A stretch of 64,000 nt of DNA from Ruminococcus bromii. Lineage in GTDB: Bacteria; Bacillota; Clostridia; Oscillospirales; Acutalibacteraceae. Each line of letters begins with the position of its first letter. The first letter of the stretch is position 1. Shown here in pieces: positions 7,527-17,753 of this stretch. The notes below the pieces were generated by a model that had not been told where the DNA came from, searched no databases, and saw only the letters and a program-made list of their open reading frames with translations. The stretch covers positions 1 through 64,000 of the forward strand of contig NZ_NNBY01000025.1 of the NCBI RefSeq assembly GCF_002834235.1. The letters run 5' to 3'. Both the position numbers and the translations under genes were made by a program.

Positions 7527-10500
7527 ATACGGTAATGTATGCGCCAAGGTGGATACTGCAAAGAATGCATTCTTTGACGGTAAGTTCTTCGGACTGCTCC
7601 ATTGCCGATTTGTACAAATCAAGTTGCTTCTTGTAAAGTCCTGCAAGTTTTGTTATATCTTTTACCCTGTCGGTTTTGTAATCGACAATAACAAGCTTTC
7701 CGTCCTCAACAAACGCAAGATCAACCGCACCCTGAATTATTACTGTTGCATCGGTTTTTACATCTTTATATTCATCGAATACTTCCGACGGTTTAAGCCT
7801 TGCGGTAAATCGTTTTTCACGCATTACAAGCTGTGATGCAATTATACGGTCAATTAGTTTGGTTGACAGAAATTCATTAAGTGTTTTTCTGTCAATCATA
7901 TCAACTTGTTCCTGTGTAAGTTTTCCGTCATTTAAAAGACGGTCAATTTCAGTATCAAGACTTGCTCTTGCCTGTTCAAAATTGCAGTATTGCAAAAACT
8001 TGTGGTGAGCAGTACCTCTTGCAACAGGAGCGGAATTTTGTTCAGCAATAAATAACGGCTTTGAAAGAATCTTTTCAAAATAATCACCGTTCTGACTGTG
8101 TGCAATATCGGACGCACTGACCTTTTGGGGGAGTGAAAGAATATCCCTGTTTCTGTATTTGAAATCAAGATTCTTTTTCAAAAGTTTTGCATAATCAAAA
8201 GTATCATCGGATACATCGGCAACCTGTAACAGATTTGTTGAAGTAATATCGTCCTCAAAGACATTATCCTTATCAATCATTTTTTCATCAACGATAATCT
8301 GCAATTTCCAATCTGATTCTCCGTTGTGCGGAATTACCTTTGAACCCGGCATAATATCGTTACGCAGATTATTGAGTGACGGGTGAACTAATGCACAAAG
8401 ACAGAGCCAGTCGCAATAGCTTTGACAGCTTGTGACAGTATAGGGTTCAATTACACTTTCGGACACAAGCTTTGAATACAGCCTTTCAAGATAATCACTG
8501 CACTTCTTTACTGCACCAACACAGATAAGCTTTTCCTTTGCTCTTGTGAGTGCAACATAAAGCACACGCATTTCCTCGGCAATAAGGTTTTCTTCAATTT
8601 TAAGCCCTGTTGCAAGGCGTGGGAATGTGTTGTAAACAACACCATTGCTCTGAGTCTTGATGCCGAGTCCTGCCTTGCTGTCGAGAAGAATATCGTTTCT
8701 AAGGTCGGTTTTATTGAATTGGTGGGTTATGTCGGCAATAAAGCAAACCGGAAATTCAAGTCCCTTTGACGCATGGATACTGAGAACTCTCACGGCATTT
8801 GCAGAGTCGCCCTCATTTTGTGATGATGCGTCAAGGTTTGTCTTATTGGCAATAAGCTTGTCGGTATATGAAATAAAATCAGAAAGCGTTTTATAGCCGT
8901 TGCTCTCAAAACTTCTTGCATATTCACGCAACAGCTCCAGGTTTTTAAGTGCCGAATCATTACCGCTGACTGCAAGCGAAATAGACATAAATCCTGTCAT
9001 TTCACACGCTTTTGAAATGAGAGCGTCAACGGAATTTGTACAGGCACAATCACGCAGAATTTTAAGTTCAAAAACAAATTTCCTTGCCTTATCGTTTGTT
9101 TTTGCATATTCACAGACAGAAGAGTAAAGCGAAGATTTTCTGCTTTCACAACGCATTTCGGCAAGCTCGTCGGGAGTGAACGCATACATAGGACTGCACA
9201 AAACCGACAAAAGCGGAATATCAATCCCCGGGTTGTCAATTACGCGCAGAAGGTTGAGCATAATTTTGATTTCAACTGCATCAAAAAAACTTGACTTATT
9301 CTCGCTGTAGGCAGGAATACCGCTGTTGTTCAGAGTGTTGACATAAGTTGCGGCCTTTCCGCTTGGACTGCGAAGAATTATTGCAAAGTCACCGTAACGG
9401 GCTTCACGCATTACATCTCCGTCCTTAACTCTAAAGCCCGAATTAATCATATCGTGAATTTTATCAGCTATGTACTTTGCCTCAATTTCTTCTTTTTCAA
9501 GGTCTGAGTTTTCGGATTCAATCAATGAAATTTCAAAATTGCAATCATCAGACTTTGGAAACTCAGCACCGTTTACCAGCCTTTCATCGGAATTATATTC
9601 CATTTTTGCGGATTCCTTGGTCATTATTCTTTCAAAAATAAAATTGACCGCATCACACACCTCAAAACGACTGCGGAAATTTCTGTCAAGAATTATAGTT
9701 GCAGGATATTCGGGATTTTCTTCATTGAATCGTTTATATTCGTTTTTGCGTTCAATAAAAATTTCGGGCTTTGCCTGACGAAATCCGTAGATACTCTGCT
9801 TTACATCGCCAACCACAAAAAGATTGCTTTCATCATTGCTTACCGACTTGAAGATAAGGTCTTGAACATCATTTACATCTTGAAATTCGTCAACCATAAC
9901 AGCATCAAATCTGTTTGAAATCTCCTGAGCCTGGACGGTTTTGGTATAGCCGTTATCATCATCGGGCTTTGCAAGAAGTTTTACAGTAAGCGATTCAATA
10001 TCGGCAAACGATAGAATATTTTTCTTCGCTTTGAGTTTGGAAAGCTTTTTGTCATATGCACGAACAAGTGTAAACAAGGTAGATATGAACCTATGAAGCT
10101 GTGACAATTCAAGCCTTGCATCTTCCTCACTCCAAAAAAACAATGATTGGAGTTTCTTCACCGTTTCTTTGACCTCATCTCTGTTGGATGAAACAGAAAT
10201 TTTAATCGGATTATCCTTGTATCCTTTCGGACTTTTCATTCTTCCTGTTTCAAAAGAAAATATTGCCTGTCTGATTTCATCCCATGATGAAGAAACAAAT
10301 TTCGATTGAACAAGGGTAAAATATGCTAAATCACCGACAAGCAGGGGTTCGACTGCATCTTGAAGTTTTTCGTCATCTTTTAATCGAAGAATAGAATTTT
10401 CAGTCAGATTGATTCCGTGAAGCACGGCACTCAGAGCATAGTCGATTATAATTTTGCCCCATACAGTTTTTTCAATATCGGTTTCAGAATAGTTTTCGAG

Positions 10501-11085
10501 CATATCATCAAGCCATTTATCGGGGAACGGCTGAGTTGTAAGAAACTCGGATATTTTAAGGACTGTTTCACGTAGTTTTTGATCGCCCTGTTTTCCTTTA
10601 AAAAGATCAAGCAAAGAATAAAAGCAGTCATCCTCACTGTCATAAAAGCTTTCAAATGTATTATCAAGTGCCTCTTGTCTGAGAATTTCAAGCTCACCCT
10701 CATCGGCAATACGAAAATCTCTTGCAACATCAAGCGTATGAAAATATTCACGGACAATATCTCCGCAAAAGCTGTCTATTGTAGAAATATTTGCACTGTA
10801 CAAAAGCTGTCGCTGTGCAAGCAAATGAGCGTTATACGGATCATCTTCAAGAAGTTTGTTGACTGCCGCCTGTATTCTTTCACGCATTTCGGCAGCCGCC
10901 GCTCTTGTGAATGTTACGATAAGAAGGCGGTCAACATCAAGGGGATTTTTCTCCCGTGTAATAAGCTTTATTACACGCTCTACAAGCACGGCAGTTTTGC
11001 CCGAACCGGCGGCAGCCGATACAAGCACAGAACCGTCTGTTGCATAGATTGCATTTTTCTGTTGCGGAGTCCAATTTCTTGACAT
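7525..11085 (-). CDS. addA: ATP-dependent helicase/nuclease subunit A
   Basis: 1186 residues, typical for AddA. It forms the AddAB helicase-nuclease that resects double-strand breaks for RecA loading, the Firmicute counterpart of RecBCD. The UvrD-type helicase shows Walker A SAAAGSGKTAVL near residues 23-34, VDEFQDVN (motif II) and later VLSIHASKGLEFP and RVLYVALTRAKEKL. The C-terminal RecB-type nuclease is marked by ARGTAHHKFLQY and by DLAFVEDGKLVIVDYKTD near the end. ATG 11085 has a strong AAAGGAGGAAG site and overlaps the addB stop by one base, so the two genes are translationally coupled. Confidence 0.96.
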   Translation of the reverse strand: MSRNWTPQQKNAIYATDGSVLVSAAAGSGKTAVLVERVIKLITREKNPLDVDRLLIVTFTRAAAAEMRERIQAAVNKLLEDDPYNAHLLAQRQLLYSANISTIDSFCGDIVREYFHTLDVARDFRIADEGELEILRQEALDNTFESFYDSEDDCFYSLLDLFKGKQGDQKLRETVLKISEFLTTQPFPDKWLDDMLENYSETDIEKTVWGKIIIDYALSAVLHGINLTENSILRLKDDEKLQDAVEPLLVGDLAYFTLVQSKFVSSSWDEIRQAIFSFETGRMKSPKGYKDNPIKISVSSNRDEVKETVKKLQSLFFWSEEDARLELSQLHRFISTLFTLVRAYDKKLSKLKAKKNILSFADIESLTVKLLAKPDDDNGYTKTVQAQEISNRFDAVMVDEFQDVNDVQDLIFKSVSNDESNLFVVGDVKQSIYGFRQAKPEIFIERKNEYKRFNEENPEYPATIILDRNFRSRFEVCDAVNFIFERIMTKESAKMEYNSDERLVNGAEFPKSDDCNFEISLIESENSDLEKEEIEAKYIADKIHDMINSGFRVKDGDVMREARYGDFAIILRSPSGKAATYVNTLNNSGIPAYSENKSSFFDAVEIKIMLNLLRVIDNPGIDIPLLSVLCSPMYAFTPDELAEMRCESRKSSLYSSVCEYAKTNDKARKFVFELKILRDCACTNSVDALISKACEMTGFMSISLAVSGNDSALKNLELLREYARSFESNGYKTLSDFISYTDKLIANKTNLDASSQNEGDSANAVRVLSIHASKGLEFPVCFIADITHQFNKTDLRNDILLDSKAGLGIKTQSNGVVYNTFPRLATGLKIEENLIAEEMRVLYVALTRAKEKLICVGAVKKCSDYLERLYSKLVSESVIEPYTVTSCQSYCDWLCLCALVHPSLNNLRNDIMPGSKVIPHNGESDWKLQIIVDEKMIDKDNVFEDDITSTNLLQVADVSDDTFDYAKLLKKNLDFKYRNRDILSLPQKVSASDIAHSQNGDYFEKILSKPLFIAEQNSAPVARGTAHHKFLQYCNFEQARASLDTEIDRLLNDGKLTQEQVDMIDRKTLNEFLSTKLIDRIIASQLVMREKRFTARLKPSEVFDEYKDVKTDATVIIQGAVDLAFVEDGKLVIVDYKTDRVKDITKLAGLYKKQLDLYKSAMEQSEELTVKECILCSIHLGAYITV

Positions 11086-14000
11086 TACTCTTCCTCCTTT
11101 CCGTTAATTTCGTTTGTAATTTCTTCGATAACGGTCTTGTTATCGACAGAAAAACAAGTTATCGGGTTACTCTGTCTGTAGGCACATACGCTGTCGTAAG
11201 GGCAGTATTCGCATGAATCGTGACCGCCTTTGAGCGGTTTCGCCTCAATGTTGCCGTTATAGATATTTTTGCCCATTTCAGCGATGAGCATATCAACCTT
11301 TTTAAAGATTTTTCCGAATTCTGCAAGTGTTGCAAGGCTTGTTGAAGAAACAGGTTCGCCCGCTTTAATTTTTACAGGAATGTATGTTGCGACGTCTGTC
11401 TTATCCATTCCGTGAATTATTTCTGTATCTTTGAGCAAAAGTCCGTTCATCTTGAGCTTTTTATTAAGTTCATCGGGCAGCTTGTCAATTGATTTCAGAC
11501 TGTCTGACGAAATATACGGAACGGTTGCAGGCATATACAAAATCCCGGCAGGTACAATTTCTCCGTATTTGTCACCGCCCGAAGCCTCGATTGAATGGAG
11601 ATACAAAAGCATCTGAAGATTGATTCCGTAGAGAATATCGGAAAGCTTAAACTGTTTTGTGCCTGTTTTATAATCAATAATACGCAAATATGTTATATCG
11701 GCTCTCTGCATAATATCTACTCTGTCAACACTTCCGCAGACTGCAATTTTGTGACCGTCGGGCAGTACGATTGTATATGACGGAATATCCTCGCCAATTT
11801 TAAGTTCACAATCGGCAACAAAAAATTCGCTCTGGGAAAGCTCCTCCATAATATGTTTCATCAGATGCATCACATTATCAAGAATTGTCTTTAGGCGGTA
11901 TGTGAATGAATTTGACTCAAGCTGTTCTTCGCCGAAATATTTAACTGCATATTCCGCAAGATATGCACAGACAATTTTTTGGAATTTATCTTCTTCAAGC
12001 GATAAATACTCTTCTTTAGTATATTCGCCGAAAAAGCGTTCAAGTATATAATGAACAATCGTTCCGTACTGCATGGAGTTGATTTCTGCTCTTTGTCTTT
12101 CCCGAACATTCAAGCCGTAATTACAAAAATAGGAAAATCTGCAGAGATTGAATTTTTCAAGCTGTGAAGCTGAAATATTGAGATTTTTACCAAAAAGCTT
12201 TTCGGCATTTTTCTTGTCAAATATCTTAAAGGGAACTTTGTCCTTTGCATTTATGAGCGAATCAAGCTTTGCAGAATATTCGGGATTTTGTGCAAAAATT
12301 TCAAGCAATGATTCGGGCACTTTTTTGCCTTTTCCGATCATATCGGCAACTGTATCAAAAGCAGGGCGGAGTGCGTACATACTTTCTTTTTTACCGTCAA
12401 AATCAAATTTGTCATATGCAATGATATTTTTAAATACCTTTTTACATTGCAGGACAATTTCGGACGGCTGATAGGTTGTTCCCGTTATATCCGATGAATA
12501 AAAAGATACGGAAAGAAACTCACTTGCAGAGGTCATACAGGAATATGCCATAAATGTTTCAAGATTATTAAGTGCTGCAAAATCATCGCCGAGTTCAATT
12601 TCGTTCATTGCAAGCATCTTTAACTCAAACGGTGAGAATATGCCTGATGTATGCGGTATTGCCGGGAAAATTCCGTCAACACAGCCAATGAGAAATGACG
12701 CTTTCTGCTTAGAAATTCGTACCCTTTGAGCGGTTGTTATCGTTACGCAATCTATTGTTCTCGGAATATCGGACAATTGCATTGCGTTAATCTGTAAGCT
12801 CAAAAGCTCGTAATAACGCTTTACAGTCATTGCTTTTGTACCGATTACAGCGGCGGTTTTGTCAAGAACAGCCATAAACATATTCCAAACTCTTATCTGC
12901 TCCGCACCCACCGATTTATCGTATGAGCGTTCAAATTCCGCATACATTCTGCGTAACGCATCGGGAACTTTAAGTTCTTCAAGAAGGGCATAGAACAGCT
13001 TTGAAATTTCAAGTCCGTTTTTATCCTTCGCATTTTCTTTGAAAAGAAGTAATGGTTCAATAACTGATTCACGCAGATTTTCAACCTTTGCAAGAACCTC
13101 TCTGTCATAATCCGAAAACCTGTCAGAATAGCCTTTTGGATTCTGAACAAATTTATTTTTAAAAGCCGAGCCTGAAACATTCCATACAAAGAGGTAGTTT
13201 TCAAAAAGGCTTATTTCTTCAACAGAAAATTCAGTTAAACCCGATTTCAAAAGTGCAAGCACATCTTCTCTGTCAAAATCGTAAATAAGGCATCTGAAAA
13301 TTGAGTTTACAAGCCTTATTACGGGTTTTACATCAATATCTGCGTGTTCATCGCTGAAATACGGAATTTCGTATTTTTCAAGAATTTCAGACAAAACACC
13401 TTTGTACGGTTCTGTATCGTGACAAATTACGGAAATGTCGGAGTAGAGATAACCTTTTTCTATAACAAGGTGCTTGATTTTACCGGCAACATATTCGCAC
13501 TCGTCATACATATCAACAGCATTGTAAACGCAGATATTTTCAGGAACAATTTCAAGAGGTTCAATGTGCGGTCTGAAAATATTCTGTTCAAGCAAAGCAA
13601 GGTTATCATTTTTAAAGCGGTGCAAATCGGTAAGCTTTATCGGAGCTTTAATATCAACTCCGTCACGCTTTGCATATTCCTTGAGAATTTTATATGTCTG
13701 TTGTGAGGTTGCAAAAACCTCCTCAGAACCGTCTGTAAGGGGATCAAGAGTAAGGGTAAAATATGTAGCGGTACAGTCACGAATAAGGTTTCGTACCACC
13801 TTGAGCTGTTGCATTGTAAAGCCTGAAAATCCGTCAAAGATTATTGTATAATCCCTGAGAACATTATTCTTTAAAAGAATATCATTAAGCCTTGTCAAAT
13901 CATCCATAGGATCAATATAGCTTTGGCTGACAAGAGCATCGAATGTATCGCTTATGAGGGCGGTTTCGTTGAGTTTTGTCTTTAAGGTTTCATCGCAAAC

Positions 14001-14423
14001 TAGCATTGATGCACTTCTGAGTTCATCGCTTGTAACCGAACTTTTCTTCAAATCGGAAACAGTCTGCAGCATAACATCAACAAGGCTTTTGTTGCCCTTT
14101 GATGAAAGCAGACGGAGTTTTTCGGTAAGTTCTTCAAGCGCAAGGCTCATTACAACGGCTCTTGTACCATCGTCAATAACATTATCGGCTGAATTTCCCG
14201 TCAACTCAAAAACATATTTGCAAAGTCTTGAAAAACCGAATACAAGAACTTTCTCGGCTTTTTTTGCGCCAAACACATCGAGCAAGGTTTTTTCACATTC
14301 AAATGTGCTCTGGTCAGGCACAATCAGCATTACGGGAAGATTGCTGTCGGCAAGTTCGCCTGCAATCTTTAAAGTCTCGGTACTTTTGCCGCTGCCGCTT
14401 TTTCCGAGAATAAATCTCAACAT
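11085..14423 (-). CDS. addB: ATP-dependent helicase/nuclease subunit B
   Basis: 1112 residues. It opens with a Walker A motif GKSGSGKST (about 7-15). AddB is the second subunit of AddAB; its helicase domain is thought to recognise Chi, and its C-terminal nuclease cuts the other strand. The nuclease motif is IIDYKTGTKQF. The iron-sulphur cysteines that staple the nuclease domain are visible as one Cys in NLCRFSYFC and a cluster in CEYCPYDSVC near the C-terminus. A plausible promoter (TTTAAA-17-TATTAT) lies in the 100 bases upstream, and the site GGAAGTGATGAA precedes the start. Confidence 0.96.
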   Translation of the reverse strand: MLRFILGKSGSGKSTETLKIAGELADSNLPVMLIVPDQSTFECEKTLLDVFGAKKAEKVLVFGFSRLCKYVFELTGNSADNVIDDGTRAVVMSLALEELTEKLRLLSSKGNKSLVDVMLQTVSDLKKSSVTSDELRSASMLVCDETLKTKLNETALISDTFDALVSQSYIDPMDDLTRLNDILLKNNVLRDYTIIFDGFSGFTMQQLKVVRNLIRDCTATYFTLTLDPLTDGSEEVFATSQQTYKILKEYAKRDGVDIKAPIKLTDLHRFKNDNLALLEQNIFRPHIEPLEIVPENICVYNAVDMYDECEYVAGKIKHLVIEKGYLYSDISVICHDTEPYKGVLSEILEKYEIPYFSDEHADIDVKPVIRLVNSIFRCLIYDFDREDVLALLKSGLTEFSVEEISLFENYLFVWNVSGSAFKNKFVQNPKGYSDRFSDYDREVLAKVENLRESVIEPLLLFKENAKDKNGLEISKLFYALLEELKVPDALRRMYAEFERSYDKSVGAEQIRVWNMFMAVLDKTAAVIGTKAMTVKRYYELLSLQINAMQLSDIPRTIDCVTITTAQRVRISKQKASFLIGCVDGIFPAIPHTSGIFSPFELKMLAMNEIELGDDFAALNNLETFMAYSCMTSASEFLSVSFYSSDITGTTYQPSEIVLQCKKVFKNIIAYDKFDFDGKKESMYALRPAFDTVADMIGKGKKVPESLLEIFAQNPEYSAKLDSLINAKDKVPFKIFDKKNAEKLFGKNLNISASQLEKFNLCRFSYFCNYGLNVRERQRAEINSMQYGTIVHYILERFFGEYTKEEYLSLEEDKFQKIVCAYLAEYAVKYFGEEQLESNSFTYRLKTILDNVMHLMKHIMEELSQSEFFVADCELKIGEDIPSYTIVLPDGHKIAVCGSVDRVDIMQRADITYLRIIDYKTGTKQFKLSDILYGINLQMLLYLHSIEASGGDKYGEIVPAGILYMPATVPYISSDSLKSIDKLPDELNKKLKMNGLLLKDTEIIHGMDKTDVATYIPVKIKAGEPVSSTSLATLAEFGKIFKKVDMLIAEMGKNIYNGNIEAKPLKGGHDSCEYCPYDSVCAYRQSNPITCFSVDNKTVIEEITNEINGKEEE

Positions 14424-14526
14424 TTCATCACTTCCATAAATTTAATTTACAACAAAGTAATTTTATTTTAAATATCTGTACAAATAATAACATATTCCGT
14501 GGGTTATTTAAAGAACTTTGCAGTTG

Positions 14527-15129
14527 TTAAACAAAAATTTTCTGAAAAAGTTCTACTATGAAAAATTTATATTCCACCTTATCATCAGTTACTAAGCTGT
14601 ATTCATCATCCGAAAGAACATCTTTTGCCCTGTCTTTTCCCTCATCTGCCGTTGAAATGCAGATTGACGGGTACATTACGCACCACCAATTATGACCTTT
14701 TGCATTGCCGATTGTTATGCGAAGTGCGTCGTACATTCCGGCAGGCAGAGTGTAGCTTTCGTAATGGCGGGTATCAAAGTGCATATTGACAATTTCAGCT
14801 TTTACAGGATAGTTATAGCCGTTTTTGTACACCTCATTTTGTGCAATTTCTTCTATAGTTTCAAGGTTTGCTTTTACAAATTCTTCGGCATCCGACTTTG
14901 AATTTGCCGTATCAAAAAGAATTTTTGTCCTTTCAAGAACCTTGTCACGCACCTTGAGTTTCAGAGTCTGATCTTCTTCCGTGTCTGAATTTGCAAGTAT
15001 GTGAAAACGAAAAACATTGTTAGGGATTTCAGCACACACCGCCTGAAACGGAATTACCGAATAGAGTGTTGTAAGTACGAATGCAATTATTGCTGATTTG
15101 ATTAAAAGTATTGATTTATTTGTTTTCAT
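14527..15129 (-). CDS. spoIIR: Stage II sporulation protein R
   Basis: 200 residues with an N-terminal hydrophobic signal or anchor (about 8-33). The family block FRFHILANSDTEEDQTLKLKVRD follows, then GHNWWCVMYPSICI. SpoIIR is made in the forespore under sigma-F and secreted into the intermembrane space, where it triggers SpoIIGA to process pro-sigma-E. Its presence argues that the organism forms spores. The start codon follows directly after a 12-bp hairpin (15133-15173) that would bury its ribosome binding site. I see no convincing sigma-F promoter in the short gap after ispE. Confidence 0.93.
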   Translation of the reverse strand: MKTNKSILLIKSAIIAFVLTTLYSVIPFQAVCAEIPNNVFRFHILANSDTEEDQTLKLKVRDKVLERTKILFDTANSKSDAEEFVKANLETIEEIAQNEVYKNGYNYPVKAEIVNMHFDTRHYESYTLPAGMYDALRITIGNAKGHNWWCVMYPSICISTADEGKDRAKDVLSDDEYSLVTDDKVEYKFFIVELFQKIFV

Positions 15130-15132
15130 AAA

Positions 15133-15173
15133 AATAACCTGTCCTCTCTTGAAATAAGTATGGACAGGTTATT
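15133..15173 (-). promoter_or_regulatory. Hairpin abutting the spoIIR start codon
   Basis: The 12-bp perfect arms AATAACCTGTCC and GGACAGGTTATT (15133-15144, 15162-15173) enclose a 17-nt loop. Read on the minus strand, the second arm is followed by TTTT and then ATG 15129. It may terminate ispE transcripts, sequester the spoIIR ribosome binding site, or both. Confidence 0.65.
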
Positions 15174-15202
15174 GTAATTTTAATCAGAATTATTAAATTT
15201 TA

Positions 15203-16072
15203 TCAAAGCACCTTACAGCCGTCTGAAACGGGCTTGCAGAGAAAAACTTCTTTGTAGCTTTCACAAAGCTTGTCATAGCACTTCTTGGCTCTGCGTGATG
15301 AAGTGAACACACCGAACACGGCTGAACCGGAACCGCTCATACCTGCTCCCCTTGCCTTTGACTTGAGCATAATACCCTTGATTTCATTAACTTCCGGAAT
15401 TTGCAGAGCAAGTTCAAAGTCATTGAAGATTGTTGTTGAAATCATAAACATATCTCTGCTGAACAGTGCCTTTACCATTTCATCGGTATAGCAGGCGTGA
15501 GGATTGAGTGCGTCAACCTTTTTGTATGCATCGGCAGTAGACACGCTGACTGTGTCGGGTTTGCAGATTACAATGCTGTCACAACGAAAAGAGGCAACTT
15601 TTTTGATTGCAGTGCCTATTCCCGTGCAAAGTTTTGTTCCGCCCTCAAGGCAGAAAGGCACATCCGCACCTACTTTTTCACCGATTTCTCTCATTTCTGC
15701 CGGCTTGAGCATTGTTCCGAACATATTGTTCAAGCCTAAAATAACAGCCGCACCGTCACTGCTTCCGCCGGCAAGACCTGCCTGTGTGGGAATTTTCTTG
15801 TCAATGTCGATATGAATGCCCTTAACATCCGTTTTGCAATAATCAAAGAACTTGTAAGCCGCCTTTGCACAAATGTTTGAATCGTCGCACGGCACGCCCT
15901 CACAGTTACATGAAATTGTCACCGTGCCGCTTTCATTGTCTGTGATTGTGATTGTATCATACAAATCAACGGCTTGCATAACAGTTGAAATATTGTGATA
16001 ACCGTCTGCTCTCTTTGAAAGAATATCGAGAGAAAGATTTATTTTTGCAGGAGCAAGAACTTTTACTTCCAT
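15203..16072 (-). CDS. ispE: 4-diphosphocytidyl-2-C-methyl-D-erythritol kinase
   Basis: 289 residues, a GHMP kinase of the MEP isoprenoid pathway. It phosphorylates CDP-methylerythritol with ATP. The N-terminal APAKINLSLDI (Lys10) and the glycine-rich ATP loop GLAGGSSDGAAV (about 99-110) are both intact. A GHMP motif 3 follows later as GAGMSGSGSAVFG. It starts 3 bases after the aminotransferase stop and so is probably the last gene of the lrp-aminotransferase-ispE operon. ispE is often near the pur or spoIIR genes in Clostridia. Confidence 0.95.
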   Translation of the reverse strand: MEVKVLAPAKINLSLDILSKRADGYHNISTVMQAVDLYDTITITDNESGTVTISCNCEGVPCDDSNICAKAAYKFFDYCKTDVKGIHIDIDKKIPTQAGLAGGSSDGAAVILGLNNMFGTMLKPAEMREIGEKVGADVPFCLEGGTKLCTGIGTAIKKVASFRCDSIVICKPDTVSVSTADAYKKVDALNPHACYTDEMVKALFSRDMFMISTTIFNDFELALQIPEVNEIKGIMLKSKARGAGMSGSGSAVFGVFTSSRRAKKCYDKLCESYKEVFLCKPVSDGCKVL

Positions 16073-16075
16073 ATT

Positions 16076-17254
16076 TTAACCCTTTTTCAGTTCATCAAGA
16101 AACTCTTTGATTCTTTCAAGCGCAATTTTAAGATGCTTGATAGAATATGAATATGACACACGGACAAAGCCTTCGCCCGATTCACCGAACGCAGTACCCG
16201 GAACAACGGCAACATGCTTGTCCATAATAAGTCTTGTACAGAATTCCTCACTTGTAAGACCTGTGATTTTGATACACGGAAACACATAGAATGCACCCAA
16301 AGGTTCAAAGCAGGTGAGTCCCATTGCGTTAAAGCTGTCCACAACAAGCCTTCTCCTCATATCATACTCGCCACGCATCATCTCTACATCCCTGTCACCG
16401 TTGCGCAGAGCCTCAATAGCGGCATACTGTGCGGTTGTAGGAGCAGACATAATTCCGTACTGGTGGAGCTTTGTCATCTGAGCAATAACAGGAACAGGAC
16501 CGAGTGCATAACCAAGCCGCCAGCCTGTCATGGCATATGATTTTGAAAAGCCGTTTACAACAATGGTGCGCTCATACATACCGTCGATTTCAGCAATTGA
16601 AACATGGTTCTTATTGCCGTATGTAAGCTCACAATAAATTTCGTCCGAAAGGATAAAAATGTTATGTTCCTTAATTACCTCTGCAATTTCTTCAAGATCT
16701 TCCCTTTCCATAATTGCACCCGTTGGGTTGTTCGGGAACGGAAGTACAAGAAGCTTTGTCTTTGGAGTAATTGCGGCACGAAGGTCCGACGCTTTAAGTC
16801 TGAAATTATCTTCGTTTTTTGTGTTGATAATAACAGGCACGCCGTCTGCCATCACCGTAAGCGGTTCGTAACAAACAAATGAAGGTTCGGGAATGATAAC
16901 CTCATCACCAGGATCAAGCAATGTCCTGAAAACAAGGTCAATTGCTTCGCTGCCGCCGACAGTAACAAGCGTCTGCTTTTTGGCATCATACTCAATACCG
17001 AATCTTCTTTTGTAGTAAGCTGCAATTTCTTCACGAAGTTCGGCAAAGCCTCTGTTCGGGGAATACCAAGTCTTACCTTTTTTCAGACTGTTAATACCTT
17101 CTTCACGGATGTGCCACGGTGTCTGGAAATCTGGTTCGCCGATACTCAGAGAAATGACATCGTCCATTTCGTTAGCTATATCAAAAAACTTACGGATACC
17201 CGAAGGTTTTACCGTTGAAATCTTTTTATTAATAAAATTATTGTAATCTATCAC
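16076..17254 (-). CDS. Class I/II pyridoxal-phosphate aminotransferase
   Basis: 392 residues, a fold-type I aminotransferase of the AspC/PatA group. The PLP lysine lies in NGFSKSYAMTGWRLGY. The substrate-carboxylate and cofactor contacts appear as FPNNPTGA and LSDEIYCEL, and the C-terminal Arg motif as EGFVRVSYSYS. The exact amino donor cannot be told from sequence; aspartate or aromatic substrates are possible. Its start overlaps the stop of the Lrp-type regulator by 4 bp (ATGA), so it is co-translated with that regulator, and its substrate or product may be the regulator's ligand. Confidence 0.9.
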   Translation of the reverse strand: MIDYNNFINKKISTVKPSGIRKFFDIANEMDDVISLSIGEPDFQTPWHIREEGINSLKKGKTWYSPNRGFAELREEIAAYYKRRFGIEYDAKKQTLVTVGGSEAIDLVFRTLLDPGDEVIIPEPSFVCYEPLTVMADGVPVIINTKNEDNFRLKASDLRAAITPKTKLLVLPFPNNPTGAIMEREDLEEIAEVIKEHNIFILSDEIYCELTYGNKNHVSIAEIDGMYERTIVVNGFSKSYAMTGWRLGYALGPVPVIAQMTKLHQYGIMSAPTTAQYAAIEALRNGDRDVEMMRGEYDMRRRLVVDSFNAMGLTCFEPLGAFYVFPCIKITGLTSEEFCTRLIMDKHVAVVPGTAFGESGEGFVRVSYSYSIKHLKIALERIKEFLDELKKG

Positions 17255-17733
17255 AGAATTAAATGCCTCCCGTCACGCTTCTCTTCATCGCTGAAGAGGC
17301 ACGCTCCTCTGTCCTTGTAGCGACGCATAATAAAGTGTGTACCCGTTGAAAGCACACCGTCAATTGTAGAAAGCTTTTTGGCAACAAACATTGCGATATC
17401 CTGCATCGACTCGCCTCGTACAATGAGAGCAAAGTCGTATGTACCTGCCATAAGATAGAGAGATTCAACCTCTTCAAAGCCCATGCAGAGTTCTGCCATT
17501 TCGTCAAAGCCTGTTTCCTTTTTGGGAGTTACCTGAAGTTCGATTAAAGCCTCAACATAGCTGTCGTCAACCATATCCCAGTTTACGACTGCCTGATAGC
17601 CCTTGATTACCCCCGAATTTTCGTATTCCTTAATCTGCGCCTTAATGTAATCCTCAGGCTCGCCGAGCATTGCCGCTATTTCCGCTGTTGTAAAACCGGA
17701 ATTTTCACTTAAAAGCTTTAATAATTTGTCCAT
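17251..17733 (-). CDS. Lrp/AsnC-family transcriptional regulator
   Basis: The start is placed at ATG 17733, preceded by GGGAGGAATAAAT, giving 160 residues. An in-frame upstream start would run into the promoter. The N-terminal part (1-60) is a winged-helix DNA-binding region (FTTAEIAAMLGEPEDYIKAQIKEYENSGVIKGY). The C-terminal half is a RAM/ActR-type ligand-binding domain, ending in HFIMRRYKDRGACLF. Such proteins sense amino acids and usually control their own gene. An 18-bp perfect palindrome sits between the -35 and -10 of its promoter. Confidence 0.88.
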   Translation of the reverse strand: MDKLLKLLSENSGFTTAEIAAMLGEPEDYIKAQIKEYENSGVIKGYQAVVNWDMVDDSYVEALIELQVTPKKETGFDEMAELCMGFEEVESLYLMAGTYDFALIVRGESMQDIAMFVAKKLSTIDGVLSTGTHFIMRRYKDRGACLFSDEEKRDGRHLIL

Positions 17734-17753
17734 ATTTATTCCTCCCTGAGAAT

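Noticed and set aside
10579-11082. 167-codon frame antisense to addA
   Set aside because: It lies opposite a strongly supported gene, with no ribosome binding site and Cys/Ile-rich shadow composition.
15129-15165. Sigma-F promoter for spoIIR inside the hairpin
   Set aside because: CCATA and GGACAGGTTA are partial matches, but the spacing is short and the start site would leave no room for a ribosome binding site.
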